Shown: positions 8,867 through 18,943, numbered from the stretch's first letter. The stretch is 64,000 bases of DNA from Sporocytophaga sp. (GCA_024707265.1 JANQAB010000009.1:372001-436000); one strand, 5' to 3'. Notes: generated by a model from the sequence alone, not told the origin. Made by a program: numbers and translations.

Positions 8867-9844
8867 TTTTTATAACCGGAGCTACAGGTCTGTTGGGCAG
8901 CTTTCTGGCAAAAGAGTTTATCAAAACAGGTCACAAAGTAAAAGCATTGAAAAGGGAAGCAAGCTCTTTTCAACTACTTGGAGAAGATGCTCAGAAAATA
9001 ATCTGGGAAGAGGGGGATCTGTCAGATATAACAGGACTTGAAAAAAATCATAGAAGGTGTAGATACCATTATTCATTCTGCAGCCCTTGTCTCTTATCTG
9101 CCACAAGACAAAGAGCTTCTTTTTGAGACAAATGCAAAGGGTACAGCCAACCTTGTCAATGCGGCATTAAACAAAGGGATTTCGAAGTTTATCCATATAA
9201 GTTCCATAGCGGCGATCGGAAGGTCAAAAAATGAAAATCAGGTTACAGAGGCCAGTGTTTGGGAAGATTCTCCGACAAACAGTAATTATGGCAAAAGTAA
9301 GTACCTGGCAGAACTTGAAGTATGGCGTGCATTTGAGGAAGGATTAAACGGATTTATCGTAAATCCCAGCATTATATTAGGCCCTGGAGATTGGAATTCA
9401 GGGAGCAGCCAGCTGTTTAAGTATGTCTGGAAAAATAATTTGTTCTACTCAGAGAAGGAAATGAATTATATAGATGTACGTGACGTTACCAAAATTGTAA
9501 TTTGTCTGCATAACAAAAATATTACGGGGGAAAGATTTATTCTGAACGCAGGGACCACATCGTACAAACATTTCTTCGATATGGTAGCTGAGAAGTTCGG
9601 CAAGAGAAAACCTCCGTATAGGGTAACAAAATTTATAGGAAATATAGCCTGGAAATTTGAGTATCTTCGTTATAAACTCACCGGGTCAAAACCTTTGATT
9701 ACTAAGGAAACAGCCGGTTTATCCAAAAGCGACGTAATTTACAGCAATGAAAAAATTAAAAATCTGCTCGATTACAGCTTTATTCCCTTTGAAGAGACGG
9801 TTTCCTGGACCTGCAAGCAACTGTTACAAAAGATCGAAAAATAA
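8863..9844 (+). CDS. NAD-dependent epimerase/dehydratase family protein, frame interrupted
   Basis: The joined gene encodes about 326 residues of an extended short-chain dehydrogenase. The Rossmann motif GATGLLG is at residues 6-12, and the catalytic YGKSK lies after SSIAAIGRSKN. A DTIIHSAALVSY stretch is characteristic of the dihydroflavonol reductase/3-beta-HSD-like subgroup, and VNPSIILGPGDW is also typical. The frame breaks in seven A (9041-9047); with six A it reads SDITGLEKIIEGVDTIIHS. It overlaps the phosphatase stop by 4 nt and closes the exopolysaccharide cluster. The substrate is not identifiable; a nucleotide sugar fits the neighbours, but members of this subgroup also act on other ketones. 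Confidence 0.88.
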
Positions 9845-9986
9845 TCAAATCTTATTTCTTCCTTTAGATTTCAATTGTTAAATTGTAAGGAATGACAATC
9901 CTTTTCGGATTTCTTGTCCAATCATTAAAAATCAGCTATTTGCACATTTTACATAATTTAGTAATTAATTCAGTTCTATCTCTTAA

Positions 9987-11394
9987 ATGAAAAGGAAATT
10001 CAGAAAGAACCAACAGGGAAAAGACCTGATTCGGAAGTTTGAAGAGATGCTGAAAAACGGCGAAAGTATCTTTTTTGATATCAGCGCCTATGAGTACATA
10101 ATTCAACACTATACGGAAGTCGGGAAATACAAAAAAAGCGCTGTCTGCATGTCAGATTGCGATTACTCAATTCCCTTTTTCCGTTGAACTTCTTGTAGCC
10201 AAGTCCGAGCTGCTTGCCAAAAAGCAGGATTATAACGAAGCCTTGGAACATATCGAAAAAGCCGAATTGTTTCAACCTAACGATTCCGATATCATATTCC
10301 TGAAAGCCAATATTCTGATTCAGCAGGAAAGGTTCGAAGACGCCATTGAACTGCTTCAGAACGCTTTGGATATAATTGAGGAAAAGGATGATATGTATTA
10401 TGGCCTTGGCCTCGCCTATCAGGAATGGGGGAAAATGGAAATCGCCATAGAATTTTTCAGGAAAGCCATCGAAGAAAACCAACATCATGAAGAAGCGCTT
10501 TATGACCTTGCATTTTGTCTGGATTTTACCGGCAAGCTCGAAGACAGTTTGTCTTTTTATGAGAAATTCATAAATCAGGATCCATACTCCTATTTTGCCT
10601 GGTACAATATGGGCATTGTCTATTTCAAACTAGCGGATTATGAAAAAGCAATCCATGCTTATGAATTTTCTCTGGCTATAAATGACAATTTTGCCTCTGC
10701 ATGGTTCAACATGGGTAACTGCTACGTCCAGATGGAACAGCCTGAGCGTGGACTTGAATGTTACAATAAAACACTTGAGCTGGAAGATCCGGATCCGGAA
10801 ACCTATTTAAGTATTGCCACTTGTTATGAAAAACTTAACAAACCTGGTCAGGCAATAGAATTTTACAGAAAAGCATCAAAACTGGACTGTTTTTGTAGCG
10901 AGGCGTGGTACGGTTTAGGAAAATGTCTGGACAGTCAGGACAAATCTTATGAAGCCATCCATTTTTTTAGGAAAGCCATAAAGTTGGAAAAAGAGAACCC
11001 TGACTACTGGTCTGGTCTTGCCAAAGCCGAGTACAAAACAGGAAATATAGTGTCCTGCCTGGAAGCCTACGAAGAAGCCTGTTTCCTGCGTCCGGACGAT
11101 CCGGAACTCTGGCTTAACTGGTCATTTATTCATTATGAACAGGGAGATAATCCAAAAGCTATCGAACTGATTAAAAACGGCATAGAAGAGATTCCGGATG
11201 AAGCATTATTGTATTACAGAGCCGCAGCTTATTTAATTAATGCAGGTAATTACAAAGAAGCCTTTAATTATTTAGAAAATGGTTTAATTTTGAACTTTGA
11301 AAAACATATTGTCCTCTACGAGTTTTTCCCAAAACTGGAAACTCAGAAGGCACTGTATAAAATCATTGATCAGTATAGAAAAGAAGATGTATAA
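9987..11394 (+). CDS. Tetratricopeptide-repeat protein, frame interrupted
   Basis: Joined length is about 468 residues. From residue 35 to the end the protein is a run of about a dozen TPR units, for example DMYYGLGLAYQEWGKMEIAI and AWYNMGIVYFKLADYEKAI, with repeated Trp/Tyr and EA.. .YEKA signatures. There is no signal peptide, so it is probably cytoplasmic and acts as a protein-protein scaffold. The frame breaks in seven A (10131-10137); six A gives KYKKALSACQIAITQFPFSVE. It is followed by the ComA-like gene with an 8-nt overlap. The 142-nt gap from the epimerase suggests a new promoter. No partner can be named from sequence. Confidence 0.9.
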
Positions 11395-12157
11395 CAATTT
11401 TGTGCTTTCCAAGATCCCAGAGAGGACTAAAAAACCGAGAGAATACGGCTTTACAATGGTAATGGATAAAGGTTTAAGTATCAGGGAAACGGAGGATTTG
11501 ATTGAAGTCGCGGGGAATTATATTGACATTATTAAACTGGGCTGGGCAACTTCCTATGTTACCCCAAATCTTAAAGACAAACTGGACATCTACAAAGCTG
11601 CTGGAATACCGGTATACTTTGGAGGTACTCTTTTCGAAGCTTTTGTTGTAAGAAATCAATTTGAAGATTATATCAAAATTCTTGACAAATACCAAATGAC
11701 TTTTGCTGAGGTATCTGATGGAAGCATTGAACTAAATCACGATCTTAAATGTCAGTATATCAATCGTCTTTCTCAGCAAGTGACAGTATTGTCTGAAGTT
11801 GGGTCAAAAGACGTTGAAAAAATTATCCCTCCCTACAAGTGGATTCAATTAATGCAGGCAGAGCTTGATGCTGGCGCCTGGAAAGTAATCGGAGAAGCAA
11901 GAGAAGGTGGAAATGTAGGACTTTTCCGCTCCACTGGCGAAGTTAGATCTGGCCTTGTAGAAGAAATTTTAACTAAAATTCCTTTTGAAAAAATAATCTG
12001 GGAAGCTCCTCAGAGAGAACAGCAGGTTTGGTTTATCAAACTTCTAAGCTCAAATGTTAATCTGGGAAATATTTCTCCAAATGAAGTTATTCCATTAGAA
12101 ACACTTCGTCTGGGACTCAGAAGTGATACATTTGATTATTTTCTAAATAAACTATAA
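11387..12157 (+). CDS. comA: Phosphosulfolactate synthase (ComA family)
   Basis: The 256-aa protein matches the ComA family, a TIM-barrel enzyme adding sulfite to phosphoenolpyruvate to give (R)-2-phospho-3-sulfolactate. Family features include KPREYGFTMVMDKGL, DIIKLGWATSYVT, the GTLFEAFVVRNQ segment, FAEVSDGSIEL, and IGEAREGGNVGLF. In archaea this starts coenzyme M synthesis. In gliding Bacteroidetes the product more plausibly feeds sulfonate metabolism, such as cysteate for capnine-type sulfonolipids; that is inference. I use the ATG at 11387, which matches the family N-terminus and overlaps the TPR stop by 8 nt. The upstream in-frame ATG at 11297 lies inside the TPR gene. DedA follows after 2 nt. 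Confidence 0.88.
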   Translation: MYNNFVLSKIPERTKKPREYGFTMVMDKGLSIRETEDLIEVAGNYIDIIKLGWATSYVTPNLKDKLDIYKAAGIPVYFGGTLFEAFVVRNQFEDYIKILDKYQMTFAEVSDGSIELNHDLKCQYINRLSQQVTVLSEVGSKDVEKIIPPYKWIQLMQAELDAGAWKVIGEAREGGNVGLFRSTGEVRSGLVEEILTKIPFEKIIWEAPQREQQVWFIKLLSSNVNLGNISPNEVIPLETLRLGLRSDTFDYFLNKL

Positions 12158-12159
12158 AA

Positions 12160-12811
12160 ATGACGGATTTAATAAAAGGGTTTATCGACCTATTCCTACA
12201 CCTTGATCAGCATTTAAGCCAAATCATTACGGATTATGGATTCTGGACTTATTTAATTTTGTTCATGATCATTTTTGTGGAAACCGGATTGGTGATTATG
12301 CCTTTTCTGCCAGGTGATTCACTATTATTTGCAGCAGGAACCTTTGCTGCTTTGGGTAGTCTGAATCTTTGGTTGTTAATTTTGCTTTTATTTATTGCTG
12401 CATTTCTTGGCGATACACTAAATTATTTCATTGGGAATTTTATTGGCCCAAAAGTCTTTAGCAAGGATTATCGTTTGCTGAAAAAGGAACATCTTCTTAA
12501 AACACAACAGTTTTATGAAAAACATGGTGGAAAAACCATCATTTTTGCCCGCTTTATGCCTATTATCAGAACCTTCGCCCCATTTATAGCAGGTGTGGGT
12601 ACCATGAACTATAAGAAATTCCTTAGCTATAATATTATTGGGGGCATTTTATGGATAGCAGGATTTACCCTGCTTGGTTATTTATTCGGAAATATACCAG
12701 CTGTTAAAAAGAATTTTACCCTCGTTATCTTTGGAATAATTCTTTTGTCAATGACCCCCTCCGCTTATTGAATATTTGAGAAGCAAGTTTAGTAAAAAAA
12801 CTGTAGCTTAA
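12160..12811 (+). CDS. DedA family membrane protein, frame interrupted near the C-terminus
   Basis: The joined gene encodes 216 residues with the DedA (SNARE-associated) domain. Motifs are FVETGLVIMPFLPGDSLLF in the first half and KTIIFARFMPIIRTFAPFIAG in the second, with several membrane helices and re-entrant loops. DedA proteins are inner-membrane transporters; some recycle undecaprenyl phosphate or flip phosphatidylethanolamine. The frame breaks in five C (12755-12759). With four C the C-terminus reads SMTPPLIEYLRSKFSKKTVA and stops at 12809-12811, directly abutting the aroE ATG. Without the correction it ends at 12771 as SMTPSAY. The neat abutment supports the corrected reading. Confidence 0.9.
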
Positions 12812-13556
12812 ATGAATGTATACGGATTAATTGGGTTTCCGCTTACCCATTCTTTTTCCAAACTTTATTTTACTGAAAAGTTTGAAAAAGAAGGAATACA
12901 AAATTGTAAATACGACCTATTTGAAATAAGGGAAGCCACTGAGCTTCCCTCTGTTATTTCATCTCAACCTCATTTAAGAGGCTTGAATGTAACGATTCCT
13001 CATAAGGAGGCAGTGATCGCATTGCTGGATGAACTGGATCCTGCTGCAAGAAAAAATCGGCGCTGTCAATGTTATCAAAGTAACGGAAGAAAATAAGCTC
13101 AAAGGATATAACTCCGATTATTACGGATTTAAAAACTCACTTATAAAATTTCTTGGAAACGAAGATCCAAAATCTCTGAAAGCATTGATACTTGGAACAG
13201 GCGGTGCCGCCAAAGCTGTAATTGCAGCATTGGACGACCTGGCCATTTCTTTTAAAATGGTTTCCAGATCCGGAAGTCAGTATCTGCTCAGCTATGAGGA
13301 TCTGAATGGCAGTATGCTTGCAGAATACAGGCTTATCATCAATACATCGCCTCTTGGCATGTACCCTAAAGTGGATACCTGCCCTGCGATTCCTTACGAA
13401 TTTCTAACAAAAAAACATTACCTTTTTGACCTTGTTTACAATCCCGAAGAAACTCTTTTTATGAAAAAAGGAGTCGAACAAGGGGCCAAAACCAAAAACG
13501 GACTTGAAATGCTGCACCTCCAGGCTGAAAAAGCCTGGGAAATATGGAACAGTTAG
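12812..13556 (+). CDS. aroE: Shikimate 5-dehydrogenase, frame interrupted
   Basis: The joined protein is 247 residues. Shikimate-binding motifs are GFPLTHSFSK (the Ser-x-Ser site) and NVTIPHKEAV with the catalytic Lys. Further on are NSDYYGF with the catalytic Asp, the NADP loop LGTGGAAKAV, NTSPLGMYP, and a C-terminal NGLEMLHLQAEKAWEIW. It reduces 3-dehydroshikimate in aromatic amino-acid synthesis. The frame breaks in six A (13051-13056); with five A it reads DPAARKIGAVNVIKV. Since AroE is normally required for aromatic biosynthesis, an error or slippage is more likely than loss. It follows DedA without a gap and precedes uvrB by 64 nt. Confidence 0.93.
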
Positions 13557-13620
13557 CAACTCGATTGTGTTACCGAGGTTGTGACAATGTTTTTTTATAA
13601 CCTATACAAAAGGAGCTCAA

Positions 13621-15708
13621 TTGTTTAACATAACATCACAGTATAACCCAACAGGCGATCAACCTAAGGCAATTGCCAAACTTGTAGACGGAGTCAACAA
13701 AGGTGAACCAGCTCAGACTTTGCTTGGAGTTACCGGTTCAGGAAAAACCTTTACCATTGCCAATGTTATTCATGAAGTGCAAAAGCCTACCCTGATCCTG
13801 AGTCATAACAAAACACTGGCGGCTCAGCTTTATGGCGAATTCAAACATTTCTTTCCTGATAACCTGGTCGAATACTTCATCAGTTACTACGACTACTACC
13901 AACCTGAAGCTTATATAGCTTCATCCAATCTGTATATAGAAAAAGATCTCTCCATCAATGAAGAGATTGAGAAGCTCAGACTTGCCGCCACTTCTGCTCT
14001 TATGAGCGGACGAAGAGATATCATTGTGGTGGCTTCGGTTTCTTGCATCTATGGTATCGGCAATCCCGAAGAGTTTGGTAAAAATATAGTAACAGTAGTA
14101 CAGGGGGAAAAAGTCTCCAGGAATAAGCTCCTATACTCTTTTGTAGAGATTCTTTATAACAGAACTACAGCGGAATTCAAGCGCGGTACATTCCGTGTCA
14201 CAGGAGATACAGTAGATGTATTTCCTGCCTATGCAGATTTTGCCTACAGAATTATTTTCTGGGGAGATGAGATTGAAGCCATTCAGAGAATTGATCCTTA
14301 TTCAGGGAAAAAATTGAATGATGAAAAGTTTTTTAACCTTTACCCGGCCAACCTTTTTGTCACAGGCAAAGATGCGCTGAAACTAGCCATGTCTGAAATT
14401 CAAGACGACCTTGTAAAACAAGTAAAGTTATTTGAATTCGAGCAGCGCCATCTGGAAGCCAAAAGAATACAGGAACGTACCGAGTTTGACATGGAAATGA
14501 TGAGGGAAATCGGTTATTGTTCTGGTATAGAAAACTACTCCAGATACTTTGACAGAAGAAATCCCGGAGACAGACCTTTCTGCCTGCTTGATTATTTTCC
14601 CTCTGACTTCCTGATGGTCATAGATGAAAGCCATGTAACAGTACCGCAGATTAGAGCCATGTGGGGAGGGGACCGTTCCAGAAAGGTTAACCTTGTTGAT
14701 TATGGGTTTCGTCTGCCTTCTGCACTGGATAACAGGCCCCTTACTTTTAATGAGTTTGAGAATATGGCACCTCAGACCATTTACGTCAGTGCAACACCTG
14801 CCGACTATGAACTGAGAAAATGTGACGGAGTCGTAATAGAACAGATCATCAGACCAACAGGATTGCTTGATCCACTGATTGAGGTAAGACCTAGCGGGAA
14901 TCAGATAGATGACCTACTGGACGAAATACATGAACGTGTAAAAGCAAATGACAGAGTACTTGTAACCACTCTAACCAAGAGGATGGCTGAAGAGCTTACA
15001 AAATTCCTGTCGAAAGTAAATGTCAAATGCCGCTATATCCATTCTGAAGTAAAGACCCTGGATAGAGTAGAAATATTGAGAGAATTGCGTCTGGGAGTTT
15101 TTGACGTGTTAGTTGGTGTCAACCTCTTAAGAGAAGGTCTTGATTTGCCAGAGGTTTCTCTTGTAGCCATTATGGACGCAGACAAGGAAGGTTTCCTCCG
15201 AAATCACAGATCGCTTATTCAAACTATTGGTAGAGCTGCCCGAAACGAGAATGGTAAAGTGATCATGTATGCCGATAAGATTACAGATTCTATGAGGATT
15301 TCAATAGAAGAAACCAATCGCCGGCGTGCAATACAAACGGAGTATAATAAGCAACATAATATTACTCCTAAAACAGTACTGAAAAGTCGTGAAGAAATTC
15401 TCGGTCAGACTAAAGTTGCGGATTCCAGAAAAGAGACCAGAACATACTATGTTCAGGAAGAGCATAAAGATCTTGCAGCAGATCCGGTATTACAATATCT
15501 GAGTAAGCCAGAGCTGGAAAAAATGATTCAAAGGACACAAAAGGAAATGGAAAAAGCAGCAAAAGAAATGGACTTTATGGAAGCTGCCCGTTTGCGCGAT
15601 GAATTATTTGAATTAAAAAAACTTGCTGAAAAGAATGAATCCGGAAGTGGACAAAAGGAAGAAAAGAAAAGCAGCGAGACCGCGAAAAAAACCAAAAAAT
15701 CAAAGTAG
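13621..15708 (+). CDS. uvrB: Excinuclease ABC subunit B
   Basis: The 695-aa protein is UvrB at its usual length. It has Walker A GVTGSGKTFTI (36-46) and the Tyr-rich beta-hairpin FISYYDYYQPEAYI used for DNA clamping. The DESH box is in FLMVIDESHVTVPQ, and YVSATPADYE and the helicase motif VI QTIGRAARNENGKVIMYAD are present. The C-terminal UVR domain, QKEMEKAAKEMDFMEAARLR, binds UvrC. A Lys-rich tail ends the protein. It verifies DNA damage and loads UvrC in nucleotide excision repair. The start codon is TTG at 13621, chosen because it gives the canonical MFNITSQYNPTGDQ N-terminus. A bidirectional terminator follows at 15768. Confidence 0.97.
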   Translation: MFNITSQYNPTGDQPKAIAKLVDGVNKGEPAQTLLGVTGSGKTFTIANVIHEVQKPTLILSHNKTLAAQLYGEFKHFFPDNLVEYFISYYDYYQPEAYIASSNLYIEKDLSINEEIEKLRLAATSALMSGRRDIIVVASVSCIYGIGNPEEFGKNIVTVVQGEKVSRNKLLYSFVEILYNRTTAEFKRGTFRVTGDTVDVFPAYADFAYRIIFWGDEIEAIQRIDPYSGKKLNDEKFFNLYPANLFVTGKDALKLAMSEIQDDLVKQVKLFEFEQRHLEAKRIQERTEFDMEMMREIGYCSGIENYSRYFDRRNPGDRPFCLLDYFPSDFLMVIDESHVTVPQIRAMWGGDRSRKVNLVDYGFRLPSALDNRPLTFNEFENMAPQTIYVSATPADYELRKCDGVVIEQIIRPTGLLDPLIEVRPSGNQIDDLLDEIHERVKANDRVLVTTLTKRMAEELTKFLSKVNVKCRYIHSEVKTLDRVEILRELRLGVFDVLVGVNLLREGLDLPEVSLVAIMDADKEGFLRNHRSLIQTIGRAARNENGKVIMYADKITDSMRISIEETNRRRAIQTEYNKQHNITPKTVLKSREEILGQTKVADSRKETRTYYVQEEHKDLAADPVLQYLSKPELEKMIQRTQKEMEKAAKEMDFMEAARLRDELFELKKLAEKNESGSGQKEEKKSSETAKKTKKSK

Positions 15709-15767
15709 AATTTTCGGATCTATAAGAAAGCTTTATTTAGATAAAAAAATATTGAATTGGTATAAAT

Positions 15768-15796
15768 AAAAAGCCCTGGTCTGACCAGGGCTTTTT
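15768..15796. terminator. Bidirectional intrinsic terminator between uvrB and the minus-strand lipoprotein gene
   Basis: The perfect inverted repeat AAAAAGCCCTGGTC / GACCAGGGCTTTTT gives a GC-rich stem with A and T runs on both sides. It can therefore stop transcription from uvrB (plus) and from the convergent lipoprotein gene (minus). Confidence 0.88.
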
Positions 15797-15824
15797 GAAT
15801 GTCTTTTTGACCAGAGGTCAATAA

Positions 15825-16016
15825 TTAGTGAGCAGCTGTAGTATCTTCAGCAGCAGGAGCAGCAGCAGTTGTATCTACTGGAGCAACTGGAGCCTCTTCA
15901 ACGTGAGCAGTGTCAACAGTTTCAGTAGTTGCAGCTGTATCGTCAGCTTTTTTCTCAGAGCAAGAAGCGAATGATAATGTACCAGCTACGAATAATAACG
16001 CAAATAATTTTCTCAT
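15825..16016 (-). CDS. Small Ala/Thr-rich lipoprotein, 63 aa
   Basis: The protein starts with a signal peptide, MRKLFALLFVAGTLSFASC, with a lipobox whose Cys is residue 19. The mature part is low in complexity, rich in Ala, Thr, Glu, Asp and Pro, with repeated DTTAA-like units and an ending in AAEDTTAAH. It is probably a small acylated envelope protein with a disordered tail. No function is known to me. It has its own Bacteroidetes-type promoter (16051-16079) and a strong terminator, suggesting a monocistronic, well-expressed gene. Small Ala-rich lipoproteins of this kind are common in the phylum. Confidence 0.8.
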   Translation of the reverse strand: MRKLFALLFVAGTLSFASCSEKKADDTAATTETVDTAHVEEAPVAPVDTTAAAPAAEDTTAAH

Positions 16017-16050
16017 AGTAATTAAAACTTTTTAATTTAGATTTAAGATG

Positions 16051-16079
16051 CAAATATATAGATATTTTTAAATCGCAAA
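16051..16079 (-). promoter_or_regulatory. Bacteroidetes-type promoter for the 63-aa lipoprotein gene
   Basis: On the minus strand a TATATTTG box (16058-16051) matches TAnnTTTG. A TTG element (16078-16076) lies 17 nt upstream of it. The start codon is 35 nt downstream of the box. Confidence 0.6.
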
Positions 16080-16133
16080 AGGAAAAATGGGATTTTTTTG
16101 AAAAAAAAAATATGTTGTCATCTTTGCAATAAA

Positions 16134-16352
16134 TTAATCTTCCAATAATTTTTTCAACTTCTTTTTAGCCTTTTTACCAGCCTTCTCACCTTCTTTTGCT
16201 GTCTCTTCAGCAGCTTCGCCAGTTGCCTCAGCAGCTTCTTCAGTTTTTTCTTTCAGTTTGTCCAGCGCCTTCTCGGATTTGGACTTTTCCTCGCAAGAAG
16301 AATTTAACAAAACAGCTAGAGTAAATAAGCTTCCAAATAAAATCTTTTTCAT
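16134..16352 (-). CDS. Small Lys/Glu-rich putative lipoprotein, 72 aa
   Basis: The N-terminus, MKKILFGSLFTLAVLLNSSC, is a signal peptide with a lipobox ending in Cys20. The mature part is a highly charged helix with Lys, Glu and Ala (KALDKLKEKTEEAAEATGEA and similar), ending in a poly-Lys stretch and LLED. It would be a small helical, surface- or periplasm-exposed lipoprotein; a role is not evident. It starts only 12 nt downstream of the der stop, on the same strand, so it is probably co-transcribed with der. Confidence 0.75.
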   Translation of the reverse strand: MKKILFGSLFTLAVLLNSSCEEKSKSEKALDKLKEKTEEAAEATGEAAEETAKEGEKAGKKAKKKLKKLLED

Positions 16353-16364
16353 AAAATATTGAAA

Positions 16365-17675
16365 TTATTTTTTTCTGAATACGATATTAACGGGAACACC
16401 CACAAATCCAAAGTGCTCTCTCAATTTATTCTCCAGAAACTTTGCGTATGGCGCTTTGATATACTGAGGTAGATTGCAGAAAAACGCAAACGTAGGAGAA
16501 TGCGTCGGCAACTGTGTTATATATTTGATCTTGATATGCTTACCCTTCAAAGCAGGAGGGGGATATCTGTCAATCTCAGGTAACAAAGCCTCATTCAAAG
16601 ATGAGGTCGAAACTTTCTTGTTTCTACTTTCATAAACGTCAATTGCTGTTTCTATTGCCTTATGAATTCTCTGTTTATTTAAAACAGACACGAAAATAAT
16701 AGGAATAAAATCCATACCCGCCAATTCGGACCTGATCTGATCTTCAAATTTCTTAGCCGTATTGGTATCTTTCTCAATCAAATCCCATTTGTTGACCAGG
16801 AGTACTATTCCCTTTCTGTTTCTATTGGCAAGTCCGATTATGTTCAGATCCTGAGTTTCCAGTCCATTCTGGGAGTCAATGATGATGATACAAACATCAG
16901 AAGCCTCAAGAGCTCTGATAGATCTTAAGACTGAATAAAACTCAATATCTTCCTTTACCTTGGCTTTTTTCCGCAAACCTGCTGTATCGGTAATAATAAA
17001 TTCCTTATTGAATGCAGTATATTTCGCATCAACAGCATCTCTGGTCGTTCCGGCAATATCGGTTACAATACTTCTTTGCCTGCCAAGCAGTACATTAAGA
17101 AAAGAAGACTTGCCCACATTTGGTCTTCCTATAATGGAAATTCTTGGTATACCTTCATCAGGATTTTCAATTCCATCATTTGAAAAATGCTTCACAACAT
17201 CATCCAGCAATTCTCCAGTACCTGATCCGTTCTGAGAACTGATAGGATATACAACGTCACCAATGCCAAGTGCATAGAACTCTCCTGAAAGATTTGCTCT
17301 GTCGTGTGTGTCGGCTTTATTGGCGACAAGGAAAACAGGTTTCTTCGCCCTTCTTAGCTTATGTGCAAACTCTTCATCAAGCGGGTGAAGACCAGCAAAG
17401 GTATCCACAACAAACAACACTACTGTAGCCTCTTCCAACGCTACATCTACTTGCTCCTTTATTGCTTCTTCAAAAAGATCATCAGTTGTGGATACATATC
17501 CACCAGTATCTACTACTGTAAAAAACTTCCCGATCCATTCTCCATATCCGTAATGTCTGTCTCTTGTAACACCACTCACGTCATCCATGATCGCCGTTCT
17601 GGTGCCTACAAGACGGTTAAATAGTGTGGATTTTCCCACATTAGGTCTTCCAACAATTGCTATAATATTAGCCAT
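16365..17675 (-). CDS. der: Ribosome biogenesis GTPase Der (EngA)
   Basis: The 436-aa protein has the diagnostic two tandem GTPase domains. The first has GRPNVGKSTLFNRLVG (8-23), DTGG and NKAD. The second has GRPNVGKSSFLNVLLG (near 183), DTAGLRKKAKV and NKWD. The C-terminal KH-like domain includes PPALKGKHIKIKYITQ. Der binds the 50S subunit during late assembly and is essential in most bacteria. It is encoded just downstream of era on the same strand, so two GTPases of ribosome assembly sit together. Confidence 0.97.
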   Translation of the reverse strand: MANIIAIVGRPNVGKSTLFNRLVGTRTAIMDDVSGVTRDRHYGYGEWIGKFFTVVDTGGYVSTTDDLFEEAIKEQVDVALEEATVVLFVVDTFAGLHPLDEEFAHKLRRAKKPVFLVANKADTHDRANLSGEFYALGIGDVVYPISSQNGSGTGELLDDVVKHFSNDGIENPDEGIPRISIIGRPNVGKSSFLNVLLGRQRSIVTDIAGTTRDAVDAKYTAFNKEFIITDTAGLRKKAKVKEDIEFYSVLRSIRALEASDVCIIIIDSQNGLETQDLNIIGLANRNRKGIVLLVNKWDLIEKDTNTAKKFEDQIRSELAGMDFIPIIFVSVLNKQRIHKAIETAIDVYESRNKKVSTSSLNEALLPEIDRYPPPALKGKHIKIKYITQLPTHSPTFAFFCNLPQYIKAPYAKFLENKLREHFGFVGVPVNIVFRKK

Positions 17676-17745
17676 GCCTTCTTTATATAAATCTTAAATA
17701 CTTTTTCTTTTCAATAGTCCGGGCCAATCCGGATATAACTTCTGC

Positions 17746-18642
17746 TTACTGCAGGTATCCAAATCTTTTTAACTTGTCAGCTTTGGTTCTCCACTCTGGC
17801 TCAACTTTTACATGCTGTTCAAGAAAAACTTTCTTTGCAAAAAACTTTTCCATCTCTTGCCTTGCCTGTGTACCGGTCTTTTTCAAAGCTGCCCCCTTAT
17901 GACCAATAAGAATCCCCTTCTGGCTGTCCCTTTCTACAAGAATATCAGCTCTGATGGAGATAAGATCATCTTTTTCCTTAAACTCTGAAATGATTACCTC
18001 ACAACTATAGGGCACTTCCTTTTTGTAATTGAGCAAAATCTTCTCTCTCAGGATCTCTGCAGCAAAGAAACGCTCTGGCCTGTCTGTAAGCTCATCTTTG
18101 CCATAATAGGGCGGATGAACAGGCATATGCTCAAGAATTGTGTTAAAAAGCAGTTCAAGGTTAAATTTCTCTAGTGCAGAAACAGGCAGGACTTCTTTTG
18201 CTGGAAATACGGTGGACCAGTAATTAAGCTTTTCTTTAAGCTCCTCTTGACTTTTTATCTGATCTACTTTATTTACAATCACGATAATCGGAGCATCCAT
18301 CTTTTTGATCTTTTCAGTGATCTCAAAAACTTCTTCTTCCTTTTCGTAAATGTCGGTCACAAATAAAACAACATCCGCATCCTGCAACGAGCCTGTAACA
18401 AAGCCCATCATCGCTTTATGAAGTTCATATTGCGGATTAAGAATTCCCGGAGTGTCCGAATAAACGATCTGAAAATCTTCTCCATTCAGAATCCCCATGA
18501 TTCTGTGGCGGGTTGTTTGAGCTTTGGAAGTAATAATAGATAAGCGCTCACCAATAAGAGCATTCATTAATGTCGATTTGCCAACATTAGGTTTACCTAC
18601 AATACTTACAAAACCGGCTTTATGAGATTTAATTTCAGACAT
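17746..18642 (-). CDS. era: GTPase Era
   Basis: The 298-aa protein has an N-terminal GTPase domain with GKPNVGKSTLMNALIG (16-31), DTPGIL, and NKVD. It is followed by the C-terminal KH RNA-binding domain with KGILIGHKGAALKKTGTQAR. Era binds the 3' end of 16S rRNA and guides 30S maturation. Length and domain order are standard. It precedes der by 70 nt on the same strand, which is a plausible two-gene operon. Its promoter would lie within 18643-18740, an AT-rich stretch. Confidence 0.97.
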   Translation of the reverse strand: MSEIKSHKAGFVSIVGKPNVGKSTLMNALIGERLSIITSKAQTTRHRIMGILNGEDFQIVYSDTPGILNPQYELHKAMMGFVTGSLQDADVVLFVTDIYEKEEEVFEITEKIKKMDAPIIVIVNKVDQIKSQEELKEKLNYWSTVFPAKEVLPVSALEKFNLELLFNTILEHMPVHPPYYGKDELTDRPERFFAAEILREKILLNYKKEVPYSCEVIISEFKEKDDLISIRADILVERDSQKGILIGHKGAALKKTGTQARQEMEKFFAKKVFLEQHVKVEPEWRTKADKLKRFGYLQ

Positions 18643-18784
18643 TTTTTCTCAGATTTTTAACTAAAAGGAAGGGAAATTTTATTTATTGAAAATTAATCAA
18701 TAAATAATTTTTACATATTCCACTGATTCTCTTTACCTTTACATAAAATAGTTATTTTTTCAGTAAAAAGAATTTCAAAGGTAG

Positions 18785-18814
18785 TTGATTTAATTAAATA
18801 AAGCATTACATTTG
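18785..18814 (+). promoter_or_regulatory. Bacteroidetes-type promoter upstream of initiator tRNA
   Basis: A TACATTTG box (18807-18814) matches TAnnTTTG and has TTG (18785-18787) 19 nt upstream. This is the spacing of the primary sigma factor promoter in the phylum. Transcription would start near 18821, giving a 5' leader of about 120 nt before the tRNA. The era-tRNA gap (18643-18943) holds nothing else I can support. Confidence 0.65.
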
Positions 18815-18943
18815 CATCCGAATTAAGGGAAGAAGGAAAAAAATCCTAAACAATTCTGAAGGATTCCGGGTTAAACCAAAGTTACCTGATTACAAAAAAG
18901 CAGAAGGCTTTTAAAAAGAAGAAGTAAAACATTAAAAATATAG

